Positions 35,233 to 43,127 of a stretch of DNA of 55,243 nt are shown here, in pieces (the stretch's first letter is position 1; every line of letters begins with the position of its first letter). A model generated the notes under the pieces. It was not told where the DNA came from. It saw only the letters and a list, made by a program, of their open reading frames with translations, and did not search any database. This DNA comes from Lachnospiraceae bacterium (lineage in GTDB: Bacteria > Bacillota > Clostridia > Lachnospirales > Lachnospiraceae). The stretch is from the NCBI GenBank assembly GCA_009774625.1, contig VSOB01000015.1, positions 1 through 55,243 on the forward strand. Reading direction: 5' to 3'. A program made the translations under genes and the position numbers.

Positions 35233-35673
35233 ATGGATTTATCCAATTTAAAACCTGCAGAGGGCTCAAAACACAGTGATAATTTCAGACGTGGCCGCGG
35301 ACACGGTTCGGGAAACGGCAAGACAGCCGGAAAAGGTCATAAAGGCCAGAAAGCTCGTTCCGGCCCCAACAGACCGGGCTTTGAAGGCGGACAGATGCCC
35401 TTATACAGACGTATTCCCAAGAGAGGTTTTACCAACAGAAATACAAAGGAAATCGTCGGCATTAATTTGGCAGTATTAGAGAGATTCGATGACGGTGCAA
35501 CCGTTGACGTAGAAGCATTGATTTCAGCAGGCATTGTAAAGAATCCCAGAGACGGAGTGAAGATCCTCGGAAACGGAGAATTTACTAAGAAGCTTACGGT
35601 TCAGGCAAATGCGTTCAGTGCATCTGCAAAAGAAAAGATCGAGGCGCTTGGTGGAACAGCAGAGGTGATCTAA
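35233..35673 (+). CDS. rplO: 50S ribosomal protein L15
   Basis: 146 residues from the ATG at 35233, seven bases after GGAGG; the GTG at 35227 is too close. MDLSNLKPAEGSKHSDNFRR and the Gly-rich RGRGHGSGNGKTAGKGHKGQ are diagnostic. Its stop shares a base with the secY start. Confidence 0.96.
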   Translation: MDLSNLKPAEGSKHSDNFRRGRGHGSGNGKTAGKGHKGQKARSGPNRPGFEGGQMPLYRRIPKRGFTNRNTKEIVGINLAVLERFDDGATVDVEALISAGIVKNPRDGVKILGNGEFTKKLTVQANAFSASAKEKIEALGGTAEVI

Positions 35674-36986
35674 TGCTTAAAACACTGAAAAATGCGTTTA
35701 AAGTCAAAGAAATCCGGAAAAAGATTTTGTATACGCTGGCAATGCTGGTTGTGATCCGTATCGGATCACAGCTTCCCGTGCCGGGTGTGAACAGGGAATA
35801 TGTCAGAGAGTGGTTTACCATGCATGTGGGTGAGGCAATGGGATTTGCGGATGCCATCACCGGCGGCTCCTTTCTGAACATGTCTGTGTTTGCATTGAAT
35901 ATAACGCCGTATATCACGTCCTCCATTATCATTCAGCTTTTGACCATTGCGATTCCGAAGCTGGAGGAGATGCAGAAGGACGGCGAGGACGGAAGAAAGA
36001 AACTGGCATCCATTACCCGCTATGTGACGATTGCTCTTGCACTGATTGAATCCATTGCCATGGCAGTGGGATTTGGAAGATCAGGGCTTTTGGAAGATTA
36101 TAACGCATTGAATGTTATTTCAGTTGTCAGCACACTGGTTGCAGGCAGCGCATTTCTTATGTGGATCGGCGAAAGGATTACGGAGCATGGTGTGGGAAAC
36201 GGTATTTCCATCGTTCTTGTTATCAACATTATTTCCAGGCTTCCGCAGGACTTCCGCAGTCTGTATGAGCAGTTCGTAAAGGGCAGATCTATTGCGGTCG
36301 GCGTGGTATCTTCTGTTGTGATTCTGGCGATTGTGCTGGGAATGATCGTGCTTGTCATTCTGTTAAATGACGGTGTGCGGAAAATTCCGGTACAGTATGC
36401 AAAAAAGATTCAGGGAAGAAAGATGGTGGGGGGACAGTCCTCCAGCATTCCGTTGAAGATCAATACGGCCGGTGTGATTCCGATTATCTTTGCGTCCTCT
36501 CTGATGCAGTTTCCGATTATTATCTGTTCCTTTTTCGGTTATCAGGGGACCGGTATATGGGGAGAGATTCTGAAAGGATTGAATACAGGCAACTGGTGCA
36601 ATCCGGGTCAGCTCAGATATTCCATCGGATTGCTCTTATATGTGGTGTTGGTGATCTTTTTTGCCTATTTTTACACCTCAATTACGTTCAACCCGCTGGA
36701 AATTGCAAATAACATGAAAAAGCAGGGCGGTTTTATTCCGGGAATCAGGCCCGGCAAGCCGACCAGTGAATATTTGACAAAGATTTTAAATTATATCATT
36801 TTCATCGGTGCATGCGGGCTTACGATTGTGGCGATCGTTCCGTTTTTCTTTAACGGTGTGTTCCATGCAAGCGTTTCCTTTGGCGGGACAAGCCTGATCA
36901 TTATAGTCAGTGTTGTTCTGGAGACAATCAAGCAGATTGAATCACAGATGCTTGTCCGTAATTATAAAGGGTTTTTAAATGATTGA
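35673..36986 (+). CDS. secY: preprotein translocase subunit SecY
   Basis: 437 residues with ten membrane helices. TPYITSSIIIQLLTIAIPKL, the plug region, FAYFYTSITFNPLEIANNMK and IPGIRPGKPTSEYL (cytosolic loop C5 that contacts SecA) are visible. It forms the protein-conducting channel. TAATG overlap with rplO couples channel and ribosome synthesis. Confidence 0.97.
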   Translation: MLKTLKNAFKVKEIRKKILYTLAMLVVIRIGSQLPVPGVNREYVREWFTMHVGEAMGFADAITGGSFLNMSVFALNITPYITSSIIIQLLTIAIPKLEEMQKDGEDGRKKLASITRYVTIALALIESIAMAVGFGRSGLLEDYNALNVISVVSTLVAGSAFLMWIGERITEHGVGNGISIVLVINIISRLPQDFRSLYEQFVKGRSIAVGVVSSVVILAIVLGMIVLVILLNDGVRKIPVQYAKKIQGRKMVGGQSSSIPLKINTAGVIPIIFASSLMQFPIIICSFFGYQGTGIWGEILKGLNTGNWCNPGQLRYSIGLLLYVVLVIFFAYFYTSITFNPLEIANNMKKQGGFIPGIRPGKPTSEYLTKILNYIIFIGACGLTIVAIVPFFFNGVFHASVSFGGTSLIIIVSVVLETIKQIESQMLVRNYKGFLND

Positions 36987-37005
36987 TGAAAAGAAGTAAG
37001 GATTT

Positions 37006-37031
37006 GGGACAGAGCAGGGATGCACTGTCCC
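37006..37031 (+). other. hairpin in the secY-adk gap
   Basis: GGGACAG (37006-37012) pairs with CTGTCCC (37025-37031) over a 12-base loop. No T-run follows, so it is not a standard terminator. It may tune the step from secY to adk. Confidence 0.45.
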
Positions 37032-37099
37032 TGTACTTGCATTGACAGGTTGTGTTTTGGTTCGGATCTCAGTCTATTGCGCAGTAGGAGGATTTTGAA

Positions 37100-37744
37100 A
37101 TGAAGATTATTATGTTGGGGGCTCCTGGAGCAGGAAAAGGGACACAGGCGAAAATGATTGCCGACAGATACGGTGTGCCGCACGTTTCTACAGGAGATAT
37201 TTTCAGAGCGAATATCAAAGACGGTACTGAGCTTGGAAAAGAAGTGAAGCGTTACATGGATCAGGGACTTCTTGTACCGGATGAACTGACCGTAAAGATC
37301 CTGATGGACAGAGTTGGCAGAGAAGATTGCCGGAACGGATATGTCCTGGACGGATTTCCCCGTACCATTCCACAGGCGGAAGTATTGGATAAAGCATTGG
37401 CAGAGATGGGGGATGCCATTGATTATGCGATCAATGTGGATGTACCGGATGAAACGATTATCGGCAGGATGACAGGCAGACGGGCCTGTGTGTCATGCGG
37501 CGCCACGTTCCATATCGTACATATTCCTCCGAAACAGGAAGGAATATGTGATGCGTGTGGAAAAGAACTGAAACTTCGTGATGACGATAAGCTGGAGACG
37601 GTAAAGAAACGGCTTTCGGTGTATCATGAACAGACACAGCCCCTGATAGAATTTTATACGGAAAAAGGTATTTTGAAAACAATAGACGGAACAGCAGAGA
37701 TGCAGGATGTATTTACGTCGATTACAGACATCCTGGGGAATTAA
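37100..37744 (+). CDS. adk: adenylate kinase with zinc lid
   Basis: 214 residues. P-loop GAPGAGKGT (8-16), NMP site, and a long LID with four zinc cysteines at 130, 133, 150 and 153, the Gram-positive form. It interconverts ATP, AMP and ADP. TAGGAGGA precedes the ATG. Confidence 0.97.
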   Translation: MKIIMLGAPGAGKGTQAKMIADRYGVPHVSTGDIFRANIKDGTELGKEVKRYMDQGLLVPDELTVKILMDRVGREDCRNGYVLDGFPRTIPQAEVLDKALAEMGDAIDYAINVDVPDETIIGRMTGRRACVSCGATFHIVHIPPKQEGICDACGKELKLRDDDKLETVKKRLSVYHEQTQPLIEFYTEKGILKTIDGTAEMQDVFTSITDILGN

Positions 37745-37807
37745 AACGGAAAGGGTTTGCGTATACCTGGACAGGGGACAAAAGCAGGTATGTTGCAGGA
37801 GGTAACA

Positions 37808-38572
37808 ATGGCGGTATCGATTAAATCAGCAAGAGAAATAGAACTGATGCGCCAGTCTGCCAGATTGCTGGAGGATGTGTTTTCCGGATTGGAAGAGGCA
37901 GTCAGACCGGGCATTTCAACAAAGGAAATTGACAGACTGGGAGAAAAGCTGATCAGAGCGCACGGATGTGAACCGAATTTTCTGAATTATAACGGATATC
38001 CGGCATCTATCTGTGTATCCGTCAACGATGAGGTGGTACATGGGATTCCCCATGCAGCTCATATTCTGCAGGAAGGTGATATTGTCAGTCTGGATGCGGG
38101 ACTGATCTATAAGGGGTATCATTCCGATATGGCAAGAACTTTTGGCGTGGGAAAGATTTCAGAAGAGGCAGCCAGGCTGATAGCGGTGACAAGACAGAGC
38201 TTCTTTGAGGGGATCAAAATGGCGAAGGCCGGCAATCATCTGTTTGATATATCCAATGCCATTGATGCCTATGTAACACCGCATGGGTATGGAATCGTCA
38301 GAGACTTGGTAGGACATGGAATCGGCACCCGGCTCCACGAGGATCCTCAGGTGCCTAATTTTGCACAGAAGCGGAAGGGAATACTGCTTCGGGCAGGTAT
38401 GACACTTGCCATTGAGCCTATGATCAATATGGGCCGGGCGGATGTGGAATGGCTGGACGATGACTGGACGGTAGTGACCGAGGACGGTTCACTGTCGGCG
38501 CATTATGAAAATACCATACTGATCACAGACGGAGAACCGGAGATTCTGACAATGAGCGGAAAATGCGAATAG
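37808..38572 (+). CDS. map: type I methionine aminopeptidase
   Basis: 254 residues from the ATG at 37808 after AGGAGGT; upstream in-frame codons lack this site. Metal ligands are in SLDAGLIYKGYHSDMART (two Asp), VGHGIGTRLHEDP (His), and later AIEPMI (Glu) and the last Glu near the end. It removes initiator Met from new proteins. Position after adk is the usual one. Confidence 0.96.
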   Translation: MAVSIKSAREIELMRQSARLLEDVFSGLEEAVRPGISTKEIDRLGEKLIRAHGCEPNFLNYNGYPASICVSVNDEVVHGIPHAAHILQEGDIVSLDAGLIYKGYHSDMARTFGVGKISEEAARLIAVTRQSFFEGIKMAKAGNHLFDISNAIDAYVTPHGYGIVRDLVGHGIGTRLHEDPQVPNFAQKRKGILLRAGMTLAIEPMINMGRADVEWLDDDWTVVTEDGSLSAHYENTILITDGEPEILTMSGKCE

Positions 38573-38583
38573 AGGTTAACTGT

Positions 38584-38844
38584 ATGACAGGAATGTTTGC
38601 CACATCCAGAGCCGGACATGATAAAGGGAAACTTTATATCATAATAGAAGAAAGCGAAGAATATGTATATCTGACAGACGGCCGCCTAAAGCCGGTTGAC
38701 CGGCCGAAAAAGAAAAAGAAAAAGCATATTCAGATCATCAGGAAAGTGGATGAAACGATACAATTCATGATAGAAGAGAAGAAACCGATCAGCAATGAAA
38801 TGGTAAAGCGTGCCATCAAAGAATATGAGCACAAATTGGTTTAG
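38584..38844 (+). CDS. KOW domain RNA-binding protein (L14e/L6e/L27e-like)
   Basis: 86 residues from the ATG at 38584, seven bases after AGAGG; GTG/ATG codons further up lie inside map. GMFATSRAGHDKGKLYIIIEE is a KOW motif, followed by the basic RPKKKKKKH stretch and a C-terminal helix. Such proteins sit between map and infA in many Firmicutes and are thought to bind ribosomal RNA; their exact role is unsettled. Confidence 0.85.
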   Translation: MTGMFATSRAGHDKGKLYIIIEESEEYVYLTDGRLKPVDRPKKKKKKHIQIIRKVDETIQFMIEEKKPISNEMVKRAIKEYEHKLV

Positions 38845-38854
38845 GAGGGAAAAG

Positions 38855-39073
38855 ATGTCAAAAGCCGATGTGATTGAAATCGAAGGTACAGTAGTGGAGA
38901 AACTGCCCAATACCATGTTTCAGGTAGAACTGGAAAATGGACATAAAGTACTTGCCCATATCAGCGGCAAGCTGAGACAGAACTTCATCCGGATCTTACC
39001 GGGTGACAAAGTAACCCTGGAGCTATCTCCCTACGACCTCACCAAAGGCCGCATCATCTGGAGAGATAAGTGA
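38855..39073 (+). CDS. infA: translation initiation factor IF-1
   Basis: 72 residues, exact family length, from the ATG at 38855 after TTAGGAGGG. VIEIEGTVVEKLPNTMFQVE and ILPGDKVTLELSPYDLTKGR are diagnostic. It occupies the ribosomal A site during initiation. A second block of hairpin repeats starts just after its stop. Confidence 0.97.
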   Translation: MSKADVIEIEGTVVEKLPNTMFQVELENGHKVLAHISGKLRQNFIRILPGDKVTLELSPYDLTKGRIIWRDK

Positions 39074-39074
39074 G

Positions 39075-39148
39075 CACTTAGCGAGGTCCTTCCGAGCTTA
39101 GTGCGAACTTAGTTCTGCGGAGCTTAGCGAGGTATTACACGAGCTTAG
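39075..39148 (+). repeat. two more hairpin repeats of the rpsZ-rpsH family
   Basis: 39075-39103: CACTTAGC faces GCTTAGTG with one T-T mismatch around the loop GAGGTCCTTCCGA. 39123-39148: CTTAGC faces GCTTAG, again with T opposite T, around GAGGTATTACACGA. A weaker remnant (ATCTTGGCGAGG) lies near 39218. The shared stem-mismatch design and loop show the same family as 32855-33060. Confidence 0.75.
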
Positions 39149-39271
39149 AGAAGCATAAACTGCCTGGCCGGAGAAAGAAGAAAAGGGAAGAAAAACCAGG
39201 AGAACTTAGTTCTGGGAATCTTGGCGAGGCAGAAAATCCTGATAAAATGCGTATTTGCGGGGAAAACCCAC

Positions 39272-39300
39272 TTGCAAATTGCTATATACCATGTTATAAT
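39272..39300 (+). promoter_or_regulatory. internal promoter before rpmJ
   Basis: TTGCAA (39272-39277), a 17-base spacer and TATAAT (39295-39300). It lies 33 bases before the rpmJ start, so the alpha-operon part (rpmJ to rplQ) can be transcribed apart from the S10-spc part. Confidence 0.8.
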
Positions 39301-39333
39301 CTAAAACGGTCTTTTTTGAAAGGAGGGTTTCAG

Positions 39334-39447
39334 GTGAAAGTCAGATCATCAGTAAAGCCTATTTGCGAAAAGTGCAAAGTAATTAAAAGAAAAGGAACGA
39401 TCAGAATTATCTGTGAGAATCCGAAACACAAACAAAGACAGGGATAA
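39334..39447 (+). CDS. rpmJ: 50S ribosomal protein L36
   Basis: 37 residues with a GTG start (39334) after AAAGGAGGG. Zinc ligands Cys11, Cys14, Cys27 and His32 are all present (CEKC, CENPKH). The zinc form matches zinc-type S14 in this operon. Confidence 0.96.
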   Translation: MKVRSSVKPICEKCKVIKRKGTIRIICENPKHKQRQG

Positions 39448-39760
39448 CTGTCACATTTTTTATGTGCGGCTGCAGGATGGCGATCGAAAAGAGCGGTGTC
39501 CTGATTTGAATAATTGAACGTAGATGAGCCTACGGGAGATTACATTTGATACTGTTTCTTGTTTTACAGGATACCCAATGTGCTGAAATGCCCCGGTGTT
39601 TCATATGTTGGGAATCTGTCATGTGGAAAATTTTACAGACATGACTGTCAGAAAGGAAACAGAGGCCGGGCAGAAGTCTGGTGGTGCCGGAAGGCGCCCA
39701 ATCAAACAGTAACTACAAAAATGCCGGATTACCGGCATGAAGAAGATGGAGGAACAAAGA
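39448..39760 (+). promoter_or_regulatory. long hairpin-containing leader before rpsM
   Basis: 313 bases without a gene. Three exact stems can be seen: CGTAG/CTACG (39519-39534), GTCATGT/ACATGAC (39618-39645) and ATGCCGG/CCGGCAT (39721-39738). The last ends ten bases before the rpsM ribosome binding site GGAGGA, a good place for translational control. No promoter of good quality is inside. Regulation by a ribosomal protein is possible but not shown. Confidence 0.5.
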
Positions 39761-40129
39761 ATGGCTCGTATTGCAGGTGTTGATTTGCCGAGAGACAAAC
39801 GCGTGGAAATCGGTTTGACTTATATCTATGGAATCGGCAGAGTAAGCGCAAACAAGATTCTGGCGGCAGCCAATGTTAATCCTGACACGCGTGTCAGAGA
39901 ATTGACAGATGAAGAAGTGAAAAGACTCAGTGAGATCATTGCCGAAGGCTATATGGTGGAAGGCGATCTGAGACGTGAAGTTGCGCTGAACATTAAGAGA
40001 TTGCAGGAAATCGGTTGTTACAGAGGCATCCGTCACAGAAAAGGGCTTCCGGTCCGGGGTCAGAAAACAAAGACCAATGCAAGGACAAGAAAAGGCCCCA
40101 GAAGAACTGTTGCAAATAAGAAGAAGTAA
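39761..40129 (+). CDS. rpsM: 30S ribosomal protein S13
   Basis: 122 residues from the ATG at 39761, after GGAGGA; the frame is open further upstream but has no ribosome binding site. MARIAGVDLPRDKRVEIGLT and the C-terminal basic TRKGPRRTVANKKK are typical. Confidence 0.97.
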   Translation: MARIAGVDLPRDKRVEIGLTYIYGIGRVSANKILAAANVNPDTRVRELTDEEVKRLSEIIAEGYMVEGDLRREVALNIKRLQEIGCYRGIRHRKGLPVRGQKTKTNARTRKGPRRTVANKKK

Positions 40130-40176
40130 TGTGCAAAACGGATGCATGTGGAAAGGTGAAAGTAGGTTAGTTTAAA

Positions 40177-40572
40177 ATGGCTAAAAAAGTTGCAAAAAAA
40201 GTAACAAAAAAGCGTGTCAAGAAAAACGTTGAACGTGGACAGGCACATATTCAGTCGTCCTTTAACAATACAATTGTAACTCTGACTGATACAGAAGGAA
40301 ATGCCCTGAGCTGGGCAAGTGCCGGTGGTCTTGGATTTAGAGGTTCAAAGAAATCTACTCCTTATGCTGCACAGATGGCTGCAGAGACAGCTACAAAGGC
40401 TGCGTTAATTCATGGATTAAAGACAGTAGATGTTATGGTAAAGGGACCCGGTTCAGGCCGCGAAGCGGCTATTCGCGCACTGCAGGCCTGCGGGCTGGAA
40501 GTGACCAGCATCAAGGATGTGACCCCTGTTCCGCATAACGGCTGTCGTCCGCCGAAGCGCCGCAGAGTATAG
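40177..40572 (+). CDS. rpsK: 30S ribosomal protein S11
   Basis: 131 residues. HIQSSFNNTIVTLTDTEGN and the end HNGCRPPKRRRV are diagnostic. The Lys-rich N-terminus is normal. Ribosome binding site is modest (GTGAAAGTAGG). Confidence 0.97.
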   Translation: MAKKVAKKVTKKRVKKNVERGQAHIQSSFNNTIVTLTDTEGNALSWASAGGLGFRGSKKSTPYAAQMAAETATKAALIHGLKTVDVMVKGPGSGREAAIRALQACGLEVTSIKDVTPVPHNGCRPPKRRRV

Positions 40573-40585
40573 TGACACAGGAGAC

Positions 40586-40634
40586 GAGATATCCTTTACG
40601 AAACCGGAAACATCATATCTCAAAGGCTTCCGGT
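40586..40634 (+). promoter_or_regulatory. candidate H-type pseudoknot before rpsD
   Basis: Two exact 7-bp pairings are interleaved: GAGATAT (40586-40592) with ATATCTC (40615-40621), and ACCGGAA (40603-40609) with TTCCGGT (40628-40634). Connecting loops are 10, 5 and 6 bases, fitting an H-type pseudoknot. S4, the product of the next gene, is known to repress its own mRNA through pseudoknot leaders in E. coli and through a leader in B. subtilis rpsD, so this is a good candidate for S4 feedback. Confidence 0.65.
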
Positions 40635-40689
40635 CAGTTGGAGGAAGGTACTTTCAGGTACTGTAAACAATAACAGGAGGAAATAAAAA

Positions 40690-41283
40690 ATGGCAGTAAA
40701 CAGAGTTCCCGTTCTGAAAAGATGCAGAGCACTTGGCCTGGAACCGGCATACCTTGGGTATGACAAAAAATCAAACAGAAGCAATGCAAGAGCAGGCAAG
40801 AAGATCAGTGAATACGGAATGCAGCTTCGTGAAAAGCAGAAAGCAAAATTCATTTACGGCGTATTGGAGAAGCCTTTCCGCAATTACTACGAGAAAGCCG
40901 ACAAAGCGAAGGGTATGACAGGTGAAAACCTGATGATTCTTCTGGAGAGAAGGCTTGACAATGTAATTTTCAGACTGGGATTTGCAAGAACCCGCAGAGA
41001 GGCAAGACAGGTGGTAGGACATAAGCATGTACTGGTAAACGGTAAGCGTGTAAACATTCCGTCCTACAGTGTCAGCGCCGGTGATACAATCGAAATCAGA
41101 GAGAAATCCAAGAGCTTACAGAGATATAAAGATATCGTGGAAGTGACTGCAGGCAGACTGGTTCCCGAATGGCTGGAGGCAGATTTGGAAGGATTAAAAG
41201 GAACTGTGAAGATGCTCCCTGCACGGGAAGCTATCGATGCTCCGGTGAACGAAATGCTTATCGTCGAGCTGTATTCCAAATAA
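40690..41283 (+). CDS. rpsD: 30S ribosomal protein S4
   Basis: 197 residues. RCRALGLEPAYLGYDKKS, the S4 RNA-binding domain LERRLDNVIFRLGFARTRRE and HKHVLVNGKRVNIPSY are diagnostic. No zinc cysteines at the N-terminus beyond Cys12. Starts 16S assembly. A pseudoknot-like element precedes it. Confidence 0.97.
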   Translation: MAVNRVPVLKRCRALGLEPAYLGYDKKSNRSNARAGKKISEYGMQLREKQKAKFIYGVLEKPFRNYYEKADKAKGMTGENLMILLERRLDNVIFRLGFARTRREARQVVGHKHVLVNGKRVNIPSYSVSAGDTIEIREKSKSLQRYKDIVEVTAGRLVPEWLEADLEGLKGTVKMLPAREAIDAPVNEMLIVELYSK

Positions 41284-41317
41284 TAAGTGCGTCGGCTTAT
41301 AGCAAGGAGGGTATTGC

Positions 41318-42277
41318 ATGTTTGATTTTGAAAGACCAAACATTGAGGTTGCAGAAATTTCAGAAGACAGAAAATATGGAAAATTCGTTGTAGAGCCTTT
41401 GGAAAGAGGCTACGGCATCACATTAGGAAATTCCCTGAGAAGAATTATGCTCTCTTCCTTACCAGGTGCAGCAGTAAGCCAGGTGAAAATTGACGGTGTT
41501 TTACATGAATTCAGCTCGATTCCGGCAGTAAAAGAAGATGTTACCGAAATCATCATGAATATCAAGAGTCTTGCAATCAGAAATAACAGCACAGGCAATG
41601 AACCCAAAACAGCTTATATTGAGTTTGAGGGGGAAGGTGTTGTGAAAGCGTCCGATATTCAGGTGGATCAGGATATAGAGATTTTCAATCCTGATCTGCC
41701 CATTGCCACATTAAGCGGTGGAAAAGACAGCAGGCTGAATATGGAGCTTACGATTACAAAAGGCAGGGGATATGTCAGCGCAGATAAGAATAAAAGTGAA
41801 GATCTGCCCATTGGTGTGATTGCAGTGGATTCCATCTATACACCTGTAGAAAGAGTGAATCTTACAGTAGAAAATACCCGTGTTGGACAAATTACAGACT
41901 TTGATAAGCTTACATTGGATGTTTATACGAACGGAACATTGGCTCCGGACGAAGCAGTCAGTCTGGCTGCAAAAGTATTGAGTGAACATTTGAGCCTTTT
42001 CATTGATTTATCCGAAAATGCAAGAAGTGCGGAAATCATGATTGAGAAGGAGGACGATGAGAAGGAAAAAGTGTTGGAGATGAGTATTGACGAACTGGAG
42101 CTTTCGGTTCGTTCCTACAATTGTCTGAAACGTGCAGGTATCAATACCGTGGAAGAGTTGACCAACAAAACTTCCGAGGATATGATGAAAGTCCGCAATC
42201 TTGGACGGAAGTCACTGGAAGAGGTACTTGCAAAATTAAAGGAGCTTGGACTGCAGCTTAATCCGAGCGATGAATGA
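41318..42277 (+). CDS. rpoA: RNA polymerase alpha subunit
   Basis: 319 residues. The assembly domain has EPLERGYGITLGNSLRRIML; the C-terminal domain (SVRSYNCLKRAGINTVEEL, then VRNLGRKSLEEV) binds UP elements and activators such as Crp/Fnr proteins. Standard alpha operon position between rpsD and rplQ. Confidence 0.98.
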   Translation: MFDFERPNIEVAEISEDRKYGKFVVEPLERGYGITLGNSLRRIMLSSLPGAAVSQVKIDGVLHEFSSIPAVKEDVTEIIMNIKSLAIRNNSTGNEPKTAYIEFEGEGVVKASDIQVDQDIEIFNPDLPIATLSGGKDSRLNMELTITKGRGYVSADKNKSEDLPIGVIAVDSIYTPVERVNLTVENTRVGQITDFDKLTLDVYTNGTLAPDEAVSLAAKVLSEHLSLFIDLSENARSAEIMIEKEDDEKEKVLEMSIDELELSVRSYNCLKRAGINTVEELTNKTSEDMMKVRNLGRKSLEEVLAKLKELGLQLNPSDE

Positions 42278-42293
42278 TGTTGATACTGCGGGT

Positions 42294-42400
42294 GGTAAGG
42301 CCAAAGAGCGCACCTGCGGTTGGATTCATGAATGGAACTGTTACTATATTCGGTAAGTAAGACCAAAGAGCGTGGCCGGATATCCCATGAATGGAGGACT
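42294..42400 (+). repeat. tandem duplication in the rplQ leader
   Basis: Unit 1 (42294-42339) and unit 2 (42352-42400) share, in order, GGTAAG, CCAAAGAGCG, a GC-rich middle and CATGAATGGA. The second ends in GGAGGA and serves as the rplQ ribosome binding site; in the first the same place reads GGAACT. This is a leader duplication in which one copy lost the ribosome binding site, or a two-part RNA element. Confidence 0.6.
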
Positions 42401-42405
42401 TTAAA

Positions 42406-42942
42406 ATGGCAAAATACAGAAAGCTGGGCAGGACATCTTCCCAGAGAAAAGCGCTTTTGAGAAATCAGGTAACCAATCTTTTGTATCATGGAAGAATCGT
42501 TACCACACAGGCTAAGGCAAAGGAAGTACAGAAGATTGCAGAAGGCCTGATCGCACTTGCAGTGAAGGAGAAGGATAACTTCGAAACCGTTAAGGTCACT
42601 GCAAAGGTAGCAAAAAAGGACAAAGACGGCAAGCGTGTAAAAGAAGTAAAGGACGGAAAGAAAGTAACCGTCTATGATGAAGTGGAGAAGGAAATCAAGA
42701 AGGATTTACCCAGCAGACTTCATGCAAGGCATCAGATGCTTCGCGTTCTTTATCCGATTACAGAAGTTCCTGCAAAAAATGCAGGCAAAAAGAGAAATAC
42801 CAAAGCTGTGGATATGCCTGCAAAGCTGTTCGATGAAATCGCACCGAAATACGTGGATCGTAAGGGTGGTTATACAAGAATCATCAAGATCGGTCAGCGG
42901 AAGGGTGATGCAGCGATGGAAGTAGTGCTTGAGCTGGTATAA
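42406..42942 (+). CDS. rplQ: 50S ribosomal protein L17 with internal insertion
   Basis: 178 residues from the ATG at 42406 after GGAGGA. The core KYRKLGRTSSQRKALLRNQV and the end KIGQRKGDAAMEVVLELV are typical, but the family is usually about 115-130 residues. The extra length is a Lys/Asp/Glu/Val-rich block at about residues 62-105 (KVAKKDKDGKRVKEV, VYDEVEKEIKKD). It is in frame and host-like in composition, so it is probably a lineage-specific extension. A terminator follows at once. Confidence 0.95.
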   Translation: MAKYRKLGRTSSQRKALLRNQVTNLLYHGRIVTTQAKAKEVQKIAEGLIALAVKEKDNFETVKVTAKVAKKDKDGKRVKEVKDGKKVTVYDEVEKEIKKDLPSRLHARHQMLRVLYPITEVPAKNAGKKRNTKAVDMPAKLFDEIAPKYVDRKGGYTRIIKIGQRKGDAAMEVVLELV

Positions 42943-42950
42943 AAGAGTCA

Positions 42951-42985
42951 GAAGAAGGATTTGTCAAAAATCCTTCTTCTTTTTT
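42951..42985 (+). terminator. intrinsic terminator of the alpha operon
   Basis: GAAGAAGGATTT (42951-42962) pairs perfectly with AAATCCTTCTTC (42968-42979) over a 5-base loop, followed by a T6 run. It ends the ribosomal protein cluster. Confidence 0.92.
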
Positions 42986-43035
42986 CATTCATGACAATAG
43001 AAAGTTTGTACAGTATGCGTTCTATTGTCGACCAC

Positions 43036-43106
43036 ACTGCGACAGTTTGTAAACTATGTCGCTGAAGCGGCCCGCCGCAGAAAGAGTGTCCTGCGGACAG
43101 GATTCC
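43036..43106 (+). repeat. dispersed ~75-bp structured element, copy 2
   Basis: Homologue of 4282-4354. It begins CACTGCGAC; GCGACA pairs with TGTCGC around an inner GTTT/AAAC stem, CTGAAGCGG.CCCGCCGCAG is conserved, and CCTG-CGGA-CAGG followed by a T-run forms the terminator-like end. It lies downstream of the rplQ terminator and before a leftward XRE gene. Confidence 0.55.
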
Positions 43107-43127
43107 TTTTTTATACCGGCAGATATA

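Noticed and set aside
39559..39783. 74-codon open frame overlapping the rpsM start
   Set aside because: No ribosome binding site or family pattern; it lies in the structured rpmJ-rpsM gap.
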